64,000 nt of DNA, taken from assembly GCF_003073045.1 (NCBI RefSeq), contig NC_037602.1, positions 15,193,731 to 15,257,730 of the forward strand. The letters run 5' to 3'. The notes under the pieces were generated by a model. It was not told where the DNA came from, searched no databases, and saw only the letters and a list, made by a program, of their open reading frames with translations. Made by a program: the position numbers and the translations under genes. Source of the stretch: Pomacea canaliculata (lineage: Eukaryota; Mollusca; Gastropoda; Architaenioglossa; Ampullariidae). Shown in pieces: positions 49,601-60,200 of this stretch. The first letter of the stretch is position 1. Every line of letters begins with the position of its first letter.

Positions 49601-51578
49601 AAAGATTTATGCAATTGTCTGCCAGGCAGTTGTTTGATGCTGACCTAATATACAAAAAAAGTACAATACAGTGCATCTGAGTGCTGATGTGAACAAAACT
49701 ACTTTTGACATAACATGATTGCTATATACATTCAATAAAACCATGGTTAGTATCCAAATGCATGTTTGAACCATGTCTAAGCACCCATGGGTGCACTTAA
49801 GCACAGGCATATACATGGATGCATTCTTTTATTTATACTTTAAAAAAAAAAAAATCAGATAAAGACAACACTTCCTCTGCCCGCTATGTTCTCACCTATT
49901 CAGAGCTCATGATTAACAACTGCCACACATCGTAATATGTCATAGATTGAATTTGATTATTTTAAAGTTTAGTTTTATGTAGCAGTTCTTGATCTTTATT
50001 TTGTAGCTCAGCCTGGTGGACCTTGCAGGTAGTGAACGTGTTGGCAAAACTGGAGCAACTGCTGAACAGTTAAAGGTATGAGTTGGTTCATGCCGGCTAC
50101 AATATTATAGTAAATAGGGGATGTGGTTAAAGGGGAATGGACTCAGGTAATTAGGAATGGACTGTAGAATGTTGTGATGATAGTAATGAGGGGATTTGTT
50201 TGGTAATGGACACAGCAAAATATCACTGTAGTAGTGTAATTAAAAGATGTGTTTAAAGGAAAATGAACTCAGTTGAATGTCACTGTCATAGTATAGTAAT
50301 GAGAGGATGTGTTTAAATATTACTGTCATAGTATATAATAATGAGGTGTTTAAGAGGGAATGGACTCCGCAAAATGTCAGTAAAAGCATTTAAAATCCAC
50401 ATGAGACATGCCATTGAATGTGATATTAAATGTCAATTTGCTGTGAAAGTCTCAGATATCACAGGGTCACTTAAGGCTTGTTGGTCTATGAATATTTGTT
50501 CACTAACATCACATAAAACATCTCTTTTCTTTATTGTTTCAGGAAGCTATGTCAATCAATAAGTCTCTGTCTGCACTGGGTGATGTCATCTCAGCACTAA
50601 GCAGTGAACAGTCCTTCATCCCATACCGCAATAGCAAGCTGACGATGCTCATGCAAGACTCTCTGGGTGGCAATGCCAAAACACTTATGTTTGTCAATGT
50701 CTCTCCTGCTGACTACAACATGGATGAGACTGTTACTTCCCTCACGTGAGTCACTTCATCAGAGAAGATTTTTGGGGGTTTTTTGTTTTGGACATGTAGA
50801 CATGTTCTAATTGCAGCGTAGCTACAGAACTGACAAGTGTCTTTACAGCAGGGCATGGACGTGGCCTGAGAAAGAAATATTAAGCCTATGTTTGTGGTTT
50901 TATGATAAAATATTACCATTACAAAAAGATAAGACATTTTAATTTTGTTCTCTCTCTTATTCTTATTTGTCTAAATAATAAATATTTTTATGTTAATTAA
51001 TAGAGGGTCCTTTTGGTTTCTCTCTTGTGAATGACAGTATCAGATCTTATGAAATAATCAACCTTTTCTTGCCCCAGATATGCTTCACGAGTAAAGCTTA
51101 TCACAAATGATGCCAGCAAGAATGCTGACAATAAGGAGATAGCACGACTTAAGTCGGTAAGGCGTTTCTGAACTGTCACAAAAATGAGCATTTACTTAGC
51201 ATGATTGTTTTATTTTTAGTAAGATTGTAAGAAATGTGTTTTCTTTACATGGTTAAGACTGTTGAATTGCATGAAATAGCATGCAGTACAGCAGGAGTAC
51301 GTGTAACTTAAATATTTTTATTTATTAATTGTCAATATACATACTAAAACAGGTTTGGAAACTTCGGTTATGTAGCACTTTATATATTAAATTGGAAGTA
51401 CACTTAATTCAGTCTCTGCATTTTCAGTGCATAAAAACTATTTACTTTCTGGGCCATAAACTATATGTTAATGTGACTTATGATACACTTATGACTAGAC
51501 TGAGATAGTATTGTTTTATTGTTGCAGCTAATTGCCAAGTTGAAGGCTGGAGAAAAGGTTGAAGAAGAAGAGGCTTAA
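32295..51578 (+). CDS. C-terminal motor kinesin-14, KCBP/kinesin-C type
   Basis: Complete gene of 38 coding exons, every junction in phase with canonical GT-AG sites; 4,767 nt, 1,588 aa. Order: a Ser/Pro-rich N-terminal ~140 residues, a short predicted-globular or helical part, a very long coiled-coil stalk (roughly 200-1215), then the motor (about 1229-1551) and a short regulatory tail. Motor motifs: P-loop GQTGSGKT (1311-1318), switch I SSRSH (1430-1434), switch II DLAGSE (1460-1465). The motor follows its coiled coil directly with '[20 protein letters not shown]', the kinesin-14 neck arrangement. Closest by memory are plant kinesin-like calmodulin-binding protein and sea urchin kinesin-C: shared '[12 protein letters not shown]', '[18 protein letters not shown]' and the tail helix. 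Expected role: minus-end-directed microtubule motor, probably calcium/calmodulin regulated. Unlike plant KCBP it has no MyTH4-FERM region. Length agrees with the roughly 1,600 residues I recall for kinesin-C. Confidence 0.92.
32537..32736 (+). repeat. tRNA-derived SINE, copy 1 (kinesin intron 1)
   Basis: About 195 bp. The head has a box-A-like 'GTGGCGCAACGGTTAGCG' and a decayed box B around 'gagttcatttctc'. The body has 'ctgtttacagggctggctgc' and the 3' end 'aaaacaccaattccccccc'. The same body and end occur at 47508-47697 (reversed) and 62404-62580, which defines a family within this window. Confidence 0.75.
34988..38852 (+). other. Kinesin exons 5-15: first half of coiled-coil stalk
   Basis: Exons 34988-35119, 35342-35434, 35903-35963, 36284-36354, 36592-36678, 36925-37104, 37187-37339, 37733-37863, 38174-38348, 38523-38678, 38796-38852. 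Most are phase 0, with Glu/Lys/Leu heptads. Exon 12 carries '[18 protein letters not shown]' (residues 493-510), described in the findings. Exon 13 inserts a flexible '[20 protein letters not shown]' that would break the coiled coil. Confidence 0.85.
35560..35832. repeat. Possible SINE-related insertion (kinesin intron 6)
   Basis: 'gatgatgatgattaaattta' then 'taaagcttcttttcccgta' looks like the reverse of the 'gcgctatataaa' + triplet tail seen at 30.35 kb. Followed by a GA-rich stretch. Weak; no second full copy in the window. Confidence 0.3.
39049..45353 (+). other. Kinesin exons 16-28: second half of coiled-coil stalk
   Basis: Exons 39049-39195, 39705-39883, 40541-40704, 41002-41105, 41438-41491, 41735-41956, 42232-42336, 42508-42645, 42966-43067, 43341-43391, 43736-43891, 44601-44732, 45180-45353. 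Exon 17 holds the second motif copy, '[18 protein letters not shown]' (731-748). Exon 18 could end at 40704 or at an alternative donor (CACACAG|gtcact) in the same phase, so a shorter isoform is possible. Ala/Gly/Val-rich breaks such as '[14 protein letters not shown]' interrupt the heptads. Confidence 0.85.
47508..47697 (-). repeat. tRNA-derived SINE, copy 2, reversed (kinesin intron 32)
   Basis: Reverse-complement copy of the 32.5 kb element: 'attggtgttttacaccaag' at the left end (the 3' end of the SINE), 'cagccctgtaaacagatgcc' in the body, and a degraded head near 47650-47697. It is more diverged in the head than copy 1. Confidence 0.75.
50105..50390. repeat. Degenerate tandem repeat, unit about 60-70 bp (kinesin intron 35)
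   Basis: Four imperfect copies of a unit with 'aatgaggggatgtgtttaa', 'agggaatggactcag' and 'aaaatgtcactgtcatagta'. Entirely intronic. Confidence 0.7.
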
Positions 51579-53913
51579 AATAAACTTAAAATAAACAAAG
51601 CTACTTTCATCTTACAAAGGAAAGAGCATGGGATAAATTTGCTACTGTCCCAGAATACTGTGCAATGCCATTTCATGATATCTGCTGTGATTGTCCACAA
51701 CAATAACAGTTGTTAAGGATTCGTTTTGTTCAGTGTGACTTTCAGATATATGTATACAGTATCTTGTTTTTAGTTTGTTAGCAATTGTACTGAAGTTCCA
51801 TAAATTTTATGCTGAGAGATGTGAGGCAGCATTTAGGTGTATATATATGCATGCATGCACATGCAAATTCAACTTATGTAAAAAAATTCAATGAAAAACT
51901 CCACATTTCAAATGAAATTACAAAACTTCTTTTATGCAAACACATGTTTTCATGTTATGATTGTGTTTATCATCATAGTACAGTATTAATCTCAATTTCA
52001 AAATGGGCAATTCACTGTATGTTCACTGCAGTGTACTTTTGTCAAATCCGGAGTTGGGGCTTAAGCATTCTCTCATGTAGTGTACATGCAAACTGTTTCA
52101 ATGGGTTTCTAAAGAGTGGTCTCATTTAAAAACGTAAAATTCGCAGTTAGCTGGTTAAAGGGCTTTTATAATAAAAAAGAAGCACTGCCTTTGTATTACT
52201 TGATAATCAAGATATCCATTTTTGCTAGACAGGTTGACTTTTCCCACCAGCCTCAAAACACCAACCTTCTTCTCCAAAGTTAATTACACTAATCACCAAG
52301 CCATGAACCTTATGATTTACAGCAAAAATTAAAGATGTTGTCTTTCCTGGAAGCACCTGATGAGAACTGTGAACTTCACTGTTTAAAAAAAACCTCAATA
52401 TCTGAGATATTTTTAATGTTTTTGTATATAGGTTTTATGTCACATTTTGTTTATAAAGCTTTAGATCCTTTGCCATTTTGCATGTTGACATTTTTTCACA
52501 GGCACTTTTAATGTTTGTCTTACCCTGGTGGTATTTTTGAAAAAAAAAATGACTGTGATATATTAAAAGAAAACCAGAACTAATTTGACTTTGTGAAACA
52601 AGAATGTCTGCATGTAAATGCATTAAGTGTTAAAAATTTCAACAAAATGAATTTCAAAGCTAATGTATCAATGACTTATAGCAGGCTCTAATGCTTAGAA
52701 CATTATGATTTATAAGATTAAAGAGAATATTCTTAAACTTAATGATGTTAGTCTATCTAGTCTCACCAAAGACTTGTACAAGTTGACCAGTTGGACTAGT
52801 GAAGGGAATGAATGCGCTTAATGTTTCATATCATTGTTAAACCCTGTGCATCCACTGCTCCTGGAACTCAAGCAAGTCTGACTTATTTTGAGAAATAATT
52901 TGGTATTTAACTTGTGACTTGTAAGAAGACCATCTAAGTGTATATTAAACTAAGTATTGTATGTTCATGCATTTTGACCTATTTAGATTTGTAGTACTAA
53001 TCATGTCTGCAGTCAAGAACACATGCCCGTTTTCATCTTTAACACTGGACTTTATAAAACCTATTCACATGATGTTAAGGGATATTATCTGTAAAGGTAT
53101 CACACACTGCATTAGAAGACAAATATATTAGAAAGTGCTAGTTATTTTCACAATTTTAAATTAGGTAACTGTTTCATTTGTCTCAAGATTTGTATTTCTT
53201 AGAGAGTATTGCTGTGGTGATCTGAACATTATGTATCTCCAGAACAGTGGAATAAATCATGAAGATTTGGTTTAATATTAAATATAAAAAGAACTGTACG
53301 CATGTTCACACCCATGCAAAAAACGTCAACCAGACAAGTTTTAAGCACACAGTGCGAATATAAGTCAACATCACTGAATAAGTTATCGCTGATGACATCA
53401 AGTACATTTTAAAGCTGGAAATATCCTTATCATTAAAAGAAGAGTGCATAAAAACCAGAGTGTGCATATGCCACCAAACGTTTATGTGCATCAAAAGTTT
53501 TTTCCATCAAAGTATATAGTGGAATTTGTAAAAAAAAAATGGCAATGTTAACAGCACCGTGGGCATGTTTAAGGATACATTCTAGGGAAATACATGAGTG
53601 CAAATGCCTCCATATTTTGCAACAAGAAACTGCAGATTTAAAGTTCTGTCAGCTTTATGTTTAACGCCATGTTGCAGCAGTCACCTGCCTGCCTCATATT
53701 CTGTATCATTATCAGTTCCGTCTTTGAAAATAAGCTAGGGAAAAAGAGCAACATTTAACAAAACTCAAGACTTTAAAGATCTTTAAAACAGCTGCAACAG
53801 GCCCGAAACCTTCATGCATTAAGAAAACTCAAGCATAAGGAAGTTCAAGGAACTGACAAACGTATTTTTTTTTTCGTTTTTGATGCCCAGGCAGCTGTAC
53901 TATTGCATTCACA
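51579..53913. other. Kinesin 3' UTR and convergent intergenic region
   Basis: No coding sequence seen. AATAAA occurs at 51579-51584, 51590-51595 and 53251-53256, so the kinesin transcript could end close to the stop or extend to near CCDC124's 3' end. The 3' UTR of CCDC124 (minus strand) comes from the right. Otherwise plain AT-rich sequence. Confidence 0.5.
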
Positions 53914-55270
53914 TTAAAAAGCTGCCGAGCGCTGGTTCATAGGATTTTCTGGGGACTTCATCCAGTCTTTCTTCAGCATCTGTTTCAGCTGTGAAAGTCG
54001 CATGTTAGGGTTCTCAGCTTTCAGCCGAGGCAAATTCTCCTCTTCAAATTTGTTGTATGCTGCTTTCATTCGTTTCTCTGGGTGCTTGTCAACTGTCACG
54101 TCTTCAGACCTGGAAAGATAAAAAGGTATCCTATCATAGGAGGGGCATTTATTTCTGAAAGGCACTTTCTAATGTAAAAATACCTCATAATGTACCCTCA
54201 TCTTGTAAAAAGGTCTCAGAAAAGACATCTATTTTAAGAAGCTGTAAGCCTACGCTTACCTCAAGACTGAAATGGCCTCATCGATTGTACGTGCTTCGTC
54301 ACCCTCAATTACCATACGATTCAAATTTTCTTCAATGGGCTTTTCATCATATGGGAGATCTTCTTCTTTTTTTGCTGCTGCTGCAGCTGTAAATGAGATA
54401 AAAAATATACTTACATCCTGTAACAAAGCCTTCTTAATTTTACAGAATCAGTAATAAATCTGAAATCTGCATTGAAGCAGGACAGAAAATAAATATTTTC
54501 TGATTACTTTGATGACAGTTGCAATAAAATCATGAATGGTTCATCTTCACTTTTTACTTTGTACAAAGTACACTATTCAGAACTGCATAAAATGTGCAGA
54601 TTGTAAGACATACCTTCTGCTTCTAATCTTTCCCTGTTTGCCTGTATTTGGGCACGAGTCAGCTTGCTCAGAGTGTCTTGCTTAGCTCCTTTCATCTGGC
54701 TCATTTCCTCATCTGCCAATCGTTGCAGTTCTTTCTTCTTCTCCAGCAGTTCCACTCGCTTCTTCTCTTTAGTCTCCTGTGGTAGGAAAGAGAATGATAT
54801 CTGACAAACTTCTTTAAATCCAAGTCTTTTTCTCACTTGACTTTTAATTTTGGGCCATATTTAAATGTATGACTGAAAACAAATTTTTCTTTAATAGCAA
54901 AATATGTAATAGGATAGAAAATGTTAAAATATTTATTCTTCTGCTGTACTAAACTATTAGACTTTTTAATATATTAAAACCCTGTCCACTAGCACAAAAC
55001 TATGGGCCAATCAATCACATTTGCTCAAACTGTACTTATGTAAGCTGTAAAGTACTTTTTTTTTAAATCTGTTTGTAACGTGTTACACTCCTTTTTTAAG
55101 TTTTCTCTTGCCTTTCGTTGTTGTTTTCTCTGAACATGCTTGTCTTCGTCTGCCCAGAGAGCATCTTCCTCTTCTTTCTGCTTGCGCTCTGTTTCTGCTT
55201 GCTTGACAGCCTCTTTACGTGCACGGGCTTCAGCTGCTTTAGAATTCTCTCCTTTAAACTTCTTTGGCAT
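53914..55270 (-). CDS. CCDC124: CCDC124, ribosome-associated coiled-coil protein
   Basis: Minus strand, four coding exons: 55270-55112, 54776-54614, 54386-54260, 54109-53914; 645 nt, 214 aa (human protein 223). Starts 'MPKKFKGENSKAAEARARKE' and ends 'NPMNQRSAAF', with 'WADEDKHVQRKQQRK', 'SKLTRAQIQANRERLE', 'ARTIDEAISVL' and 'ENPMNRL'-type block 'ENPNMRLSQLKQMLKKDW', all matching human CCDC124 in order. Exon 1 must end at CGAAAG|gcaaga, a GC donor: that junction aligns to the human protein without a gap. Family knowledge: CCDC124 and yeast Lso2 bind idle 80S ribosomes and help recovery of translation after stasis; CCDC124 is also reported at the midbody. An out-of-frame ATG lies 8 nt before the start codon. 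Confidence 0.95.
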
Positions 55271-56722
55271 GATTGCATGCAAATAGCCTGTAAAAATGTA
55301 AGATTTTACTTGCTAACATAACCCTAACACATTCACAAACACACATTCACAAAATTTAATTTGTAGATGTGTTGGGGAAAAAAAAGACTGCTTTATAAAC
55401 AAGAAAAATTATTGAAACCATTGACTTGCGTAGCCAGGAACATACAAGCAATATTTAGATGTGAGTTAGGTAATGAAATGTAAAAATTCTTTCATAGTAC
55501 CTGAGCTTTAATTCACTTTTAGCGAACATATCAAGAACTTTTTGGGGTTTTTTAACACCTTTTATGAAATTGGTTATTGCAACAAATTTACCACAATTAT
55601 TTGTAATAATTTTGTTTTTTTTCTCTCTCTCTCTCTCTCTCTTGATCTAAAACAGGCGCCACTAACAGAAAATCAGTTAATGGTAATTGACTACAAATTA
55701 GTACAAAAGGATCTCACATAATTTACAATATGTGCATTACTAAACTTAACAGTTTCATTACTCTACTCATAAAATTTTCTTATAAATAAGTTAACAATAT
55801 TTGATAATTAAATATTATAGTAAAACTGTAATCATCTTTGTGGGAACTTCATAAAGTTACACTTATGGTGAAAAAAGTTTTAAAATGTGCGAGTCTGACA
55901 CTTGGGTAGTTAATAGTAGTGTAATGCGAGAACAAAGATTGACAGATCCAAAACCCAACAAGATTTCACCTGCAAATGAGATACCTAATTTGAAAATTAT
56001 AAGGAAGCCTGCAAATGAGATACCTTATTTGAAAATTATAAGATGTGCCCAACATAGAAACGCCAATTAATTAGTTCGGAAAAAATAATCTTTTCATATC
56101 AGTTCGCTGCAAAGACCAGGGATTCGTGTTTTTTGCTTTCATTCATTTATTTCCTGAGTCATGATTTATCTTGTAAAGACAAATACACGCTTTAACTGCA
56201 TGTTAAATTTTAGCAAATGAAAATTTTAAAAAGATACGTTCATTACTCTTTCTTACCGATCGTCTCTAATCCCCAGGAGGGTTAGTCTCTTGTTTTCATA
56301 CTTAAAACATGTGGAAGGAAATACCAACTGTATCAGCTCGATATTCCTAAACTGCTGTTTATCCTCAGGTGGCTTGGTTCTGAAAAGAAATAAAACATGC
56401 GAGTTAGTTTGGAAAATAAACATTGATGTAAACAGACATTGTGAAAGTATGACCGATAGAAACATATAAATATAAATTAATACATTTAAATTGACTTGGA
56501 TATGAAACATATAGAGATATCAACATTGGGAGTTTTTTTGTGGTGTTTGTGCCCACGTTAAGAGGAAGCATACTTATTTCCGCTGACAGATCACGCCGTT
56601 GTCAGTGCAGAAATCTGGTCAATAGGAATTAAGGGTCAGTTAGAGATATCTGTGGTGTCTATACTTTGTGGTGGAGTTTTACCCTCGCACAACGTCCATA
56701 CAGGGATGCGTGGTTGAGGAAT
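55271..56722 (-). other. CCDC124 5' leader and shared upstream region
   Basis: An acceptor (tttttacag) lies just upstream of the CCDC124 start codon, so the leader is spliced. A possible leader exon is 56379-56257 on the minus strand (acceptor tcttttcag, donor GATCG|gtaaga). It has an open frame of 40 codons but no ATG, and that frame does not join to CCDC124, so I read it as untranslated. A (CT)n at 55621-55642 and a duplicated 39-bp unit at 55969-56044 lie between. Confidence 0.35.
55969..56044. repeat. Two tandem copies of a 39-bp unit
   Basis: 'cctgcaaatgagatacct' ... 'ttgaaaattataag' occurs twice in direct succession with about two differences, in the probable leader intron of CCDC124. 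Confidence 0.85.
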
Positions 56723-57013
56723 ATGGATGACAAAAACAAAGAACTCGCTGGAACTGAACTACATCTCCGAGAACTGAAAGATGAAATTAGGTCAAGTTTT
56801 GAGAATGTTGAGCAGACTGTAGATGCGACGAGAGAAGAAGAAACTTGCGAAAGAAAGCCAACACAGACTGACCATCTCAATAAGAAACTATTATCATCTT
56901 TCTTAACACGCCTTAACAACGCCGATAATACCGTAGCCTTTGGTTTGCAAGCTAACTCATCGAATGAGGATACAGCTTCGCGTGAACCAGACCACCAGGA
57001 GTTTGTTGACTGA
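56723..57013 (+). CDS. Small intronless ORF, 96 aa, unknown
   Basis: ATG at 56723, TGA at 57011-57013, no intron needed. The product is highly charged, with a likely helix over 'ELHLRELKDEIRSSFENVEQ' and an acidic C-terminus ending 'HQEFVD'. I do not recognise a family. It lies 213 nt upstream of the NMRK start on the same strand and about 1.4 kb from the divergent CCDC124 start codon. It could be a small gene of its own, or an upstream ORF in the leader of the NMRK transcript. Codon composition looks coding; confidence is limited by length. Confidence 0.4.
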   Translation: MDDKNKELAGTELHLRELKDEIRSSFENVEQTVDATREEETCERKPTQTDHLNKKLLSSFLTRLNNADNTVAFGLQANSSNEDTASREPDHQEFVD

Positions 57014-57225
57014 TTGGATGCTTACTAAGCTTCATTTTTTGTGACAAATAATCAGCCGATTATTGATTTATTTGTTAGTTACCTGCCCTTTAATTTTTGT
57101 ACTTTGTAACAAGAGTTTATTTCTGCCACTGCAGTAGCTATTATCTATGTGCATTTATTTCCCCTCTTTGTGGAAACAAAACTCAGAACATTGTTACTCA
57201 GTGTAATAAGAATACTACAACAAAG

Positions 57226-60200
57226 ATGACAGACAGCAAGTTAACGACACTAACAGAGAAGAAAGTTCCAGCTTTCCTCGTTGTAGGAATCAGTGGGTAT
57301 GTTACTATGCTGCTGAACCAGAACTTCATTAACAGTTATAGAAAGTAAATATTTTGATTTGTGTTGAAATCTGGTTTATTTAGATTTTTATTAAGGTGAA
57401 AGTGGGTAAGATTTTTGTATAAATATATTCATGTTCATGCTTGTGTTTAAGTTGCTGAGCAGATATGGCTAAGGACGTTCAGCAAACTATAAAAAGTTAC
57501 AATAGTTTTGTGTTTTCAGTTCCTTTATTCTATTGATAAACTGAAAGCTCTTTGCACTTATTTAATAGGCAGAAACATATTTGCAATCAAGCCCCTAAAA
57601 TACCAGTATTTTCTTAACCATAGCAATACTTTGCTTTAAGACAATGTACACTCTTAATTCCCTATTCTGTAACTCTTCTGAAACATTTCTCTGCAGAAGC
57701 TAATTTTAAAGCAACAAATCTGATTTTCTTTGTAATCTTCGGTTGAATGTTGCTTTGTAATATAGGGTCACAAATGGAGGGAAATCAACTGCTGCAGAAA
57801 AATTGAAAAATCTGTTTCCTAATGCTAACATAATGTCCCAGGATGCATATTTTATGGTATGATATTTTATGATTATTTTAAAAGATAAAACACTGGCCTA
57901 GTTCATTTGTTCGTAGACTGGTTGGTTTAACCTAAAGCAATGATGTAAGATTTTTGTTCATTGATCTTATTTACAGAACCAATGCAATCATGTTTGTCTC
58001 TGATAACGAGGGTTATCACAAGTTCCCATTTTTTTCTGAATTGAGTTATGTGTTTTAATTGCAGGATCCTGAGGATGAAAGGCTGCGGCTTCTACCCCAA
58101 TTAAATGGGCATGAAAATTGGGAATGTTAGTATGTGATAAGAGTTAGGACTTCTGTATATATTATTAATTTATGCTACTCCTATACAATTAGTCATCCAG
58201 TAATCAGTACATGAATGACTGAAGTTTCAATGGCATAACTTCCCACATAACATTATAGAATAACACCTTTCTCTGAAAGTTTAACTGACAAGGTCTTGGG
58301 CATTAACACAGAAAAATAAAGCCTTCCTTTGTTTCAGCCTTGGATGCTATTGAAATGGATCGATTGCTGCAGGATGTAGACAAATGGATGACAGATGCCA
58401 TGTCATCAAAACAAGTTGGCACTGTACCCTTGTTGATTATTGAAGGCTTCCTCATTTTCAACCATTGGTGAGAACTGTTCTGTTTAGTTTTGCCAGTTTA
58501 GTTTTTATATACAGCTTTGTGTTATTTAAATACTGAAACCATCTTGCACTTTTTTTTCTAAATGCAGTGTTAAAACTCATGATGAGTCATTCAGATTTTG
58601 GAAGAAACAAGCTTATTGAGAGAGAACAAGAGTCGAAACAAGCCTTTAATGCAAAGTGGAATACTCTGTGTGTGTGTGTGTGTGGTGTAATTTATGCGTA
58701 GTTGAAATAGACCTTTGTAATAACTTTTAAAATTTAGAAATTAACCATTCATAACCACTCTGTTATTAGAATTTTACACTTTTGTTCTTCTCTTTTCTTT
58801 CAGACTAGGAGTCTACCAACTTTCTAACAGTATATGATCTTGTTTTATTTTTTCAGTGTTTTAGCAAACTTATTCCACAGAAAGTACTTCATTCAGATTG
58901 ACAGGAGTACATGCATAAACAGGAGGCGGTGAGAAATCTTTATAGCACTGTCGTGTAGAATTGTATTTCAGTGCAACATCATCCCTATACTTTTATTCCT
59001 ACCATTGTTAGCATGAAGCAAGTTACTACTAGTGCTACACTAACTTTATGCCCATAAATGTTGGCAATAATACTTTTTTTTTCAACGTCTTTCACAGCTT
59101 TCGAACATATAATCCGCCAGATGAACCTGGCTACTTTGAAGAAGTGGTATGGCCAATGTATTTAAAAAACAAGGCAGAGTTGTCCGCACAGCATGACATA
59201 GGTATCAGGCTTTTATAATGACCTTTAATTAATGACCTTATTTAAGTTCTGGGTTCATGAATGCATTCATTCAGATATCTTAAAATGCCAAAATAGCCAC
59301 TTAAAGGTCTGCTACGGTGTAATTTTTATTTTTCAAATCAAATCACTGGGTTGAGCTCACTGGGGGAAATGGGGTTGTTCACTCAACAGGGAAAATGCTG
59401 TCTTGTATAGAGCTCATCTAAGCAATTTGAAAAAAGGTTTTCTCAGTAGTAGACCTTTAGACATCTCCAAGTTAATCCTTGAAATGTCACACTTGTGCAT
59501 ACCAACATGTCAGAAGTATGTGTCTCTATGCTTATGCATTCTTATGGCCAGAAGTTACTCTGTAATTTGCATAACTTATTCCATGTCCTGAAACTGATGC
59601 ATGCAGAAATCTTTGATGTGGAACCCTATTGGTTAATGGCTGATTGAAGTGCAACAGTTCTGTTTAAACTTTATTTCAAGATTTCATTCAAATACATTAT
59701 ATACTAAAACTATGAGCAAATAGCTCTCATCCATTTGTGATTTACAAGCATTTAAACATAGCCATTTTCATCTTTGCTTTAAACCTAGCAGTTCTCTTCT
59801 ATGCTTTTAAAGAGGTCAAGATCTCATTTCCCAAGGGGAGTTGTCACATAAGTAGACTGTTCAAAATAACACTTGGCGCACATTTTATTGACATCATAAT
59901 TAAATTTAAAATCAATCTACAGGATTTCAACCCCAAAGAAAATGTATGTCGCAGTACATTTTTCTGAAAAATTTACACCACTGTGTTCTCTTAATCTGCA
60001 GCATCTTTTTGACAGCATCATCACTTTTTACTTTACAAGCATGAAGCTGCTCTGGTTGAAATATTGGATGTCTTCAGTATGTTTCTCTAAAGATTTTCCC
60101 CTCTAAATTCTACATTCCATTTTAATATTTTAATTAATAAATTATTTATTTATTAATAGTTTTATTCAGCCAGAGCACTAAAGAGTTTTTGTCAGCTCAT

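Larger units (their letters stand above)
45596..51578 (+). other. Kinesin exons 29-38: neck, motor domain and regulatory tail
   Basis: Exons 45596-45694, 46038-46172, 46638-46801, 47060-47153, 47795-47930, 48308-48399, 50007-50075, 50543-50745, 51078-51156, 51528-51578. All nucleotide-binding motifs are intact. After YASRV comes '[18 protein letters not shown]' and a short acidic end 'VEEEEA', matching in position the calmodulin-binding helix of KCBP ('KEMVRLKKLVAYWKEQAG' then an acidic run). The acidic end is shorter here. Two AATAAA sites sit immediately after the stop. Confidence 0.92.

Noticed and set aside
56257-56510. Minus-strand open frame that first looked like a conserved exon (contains 'YENKRLTLLGIRDD')
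   Set aside because: It has no ATG, does not join to CCDC124 in frame, and 40 stop-free codons are not unusual; kept only as a possible leader exon.
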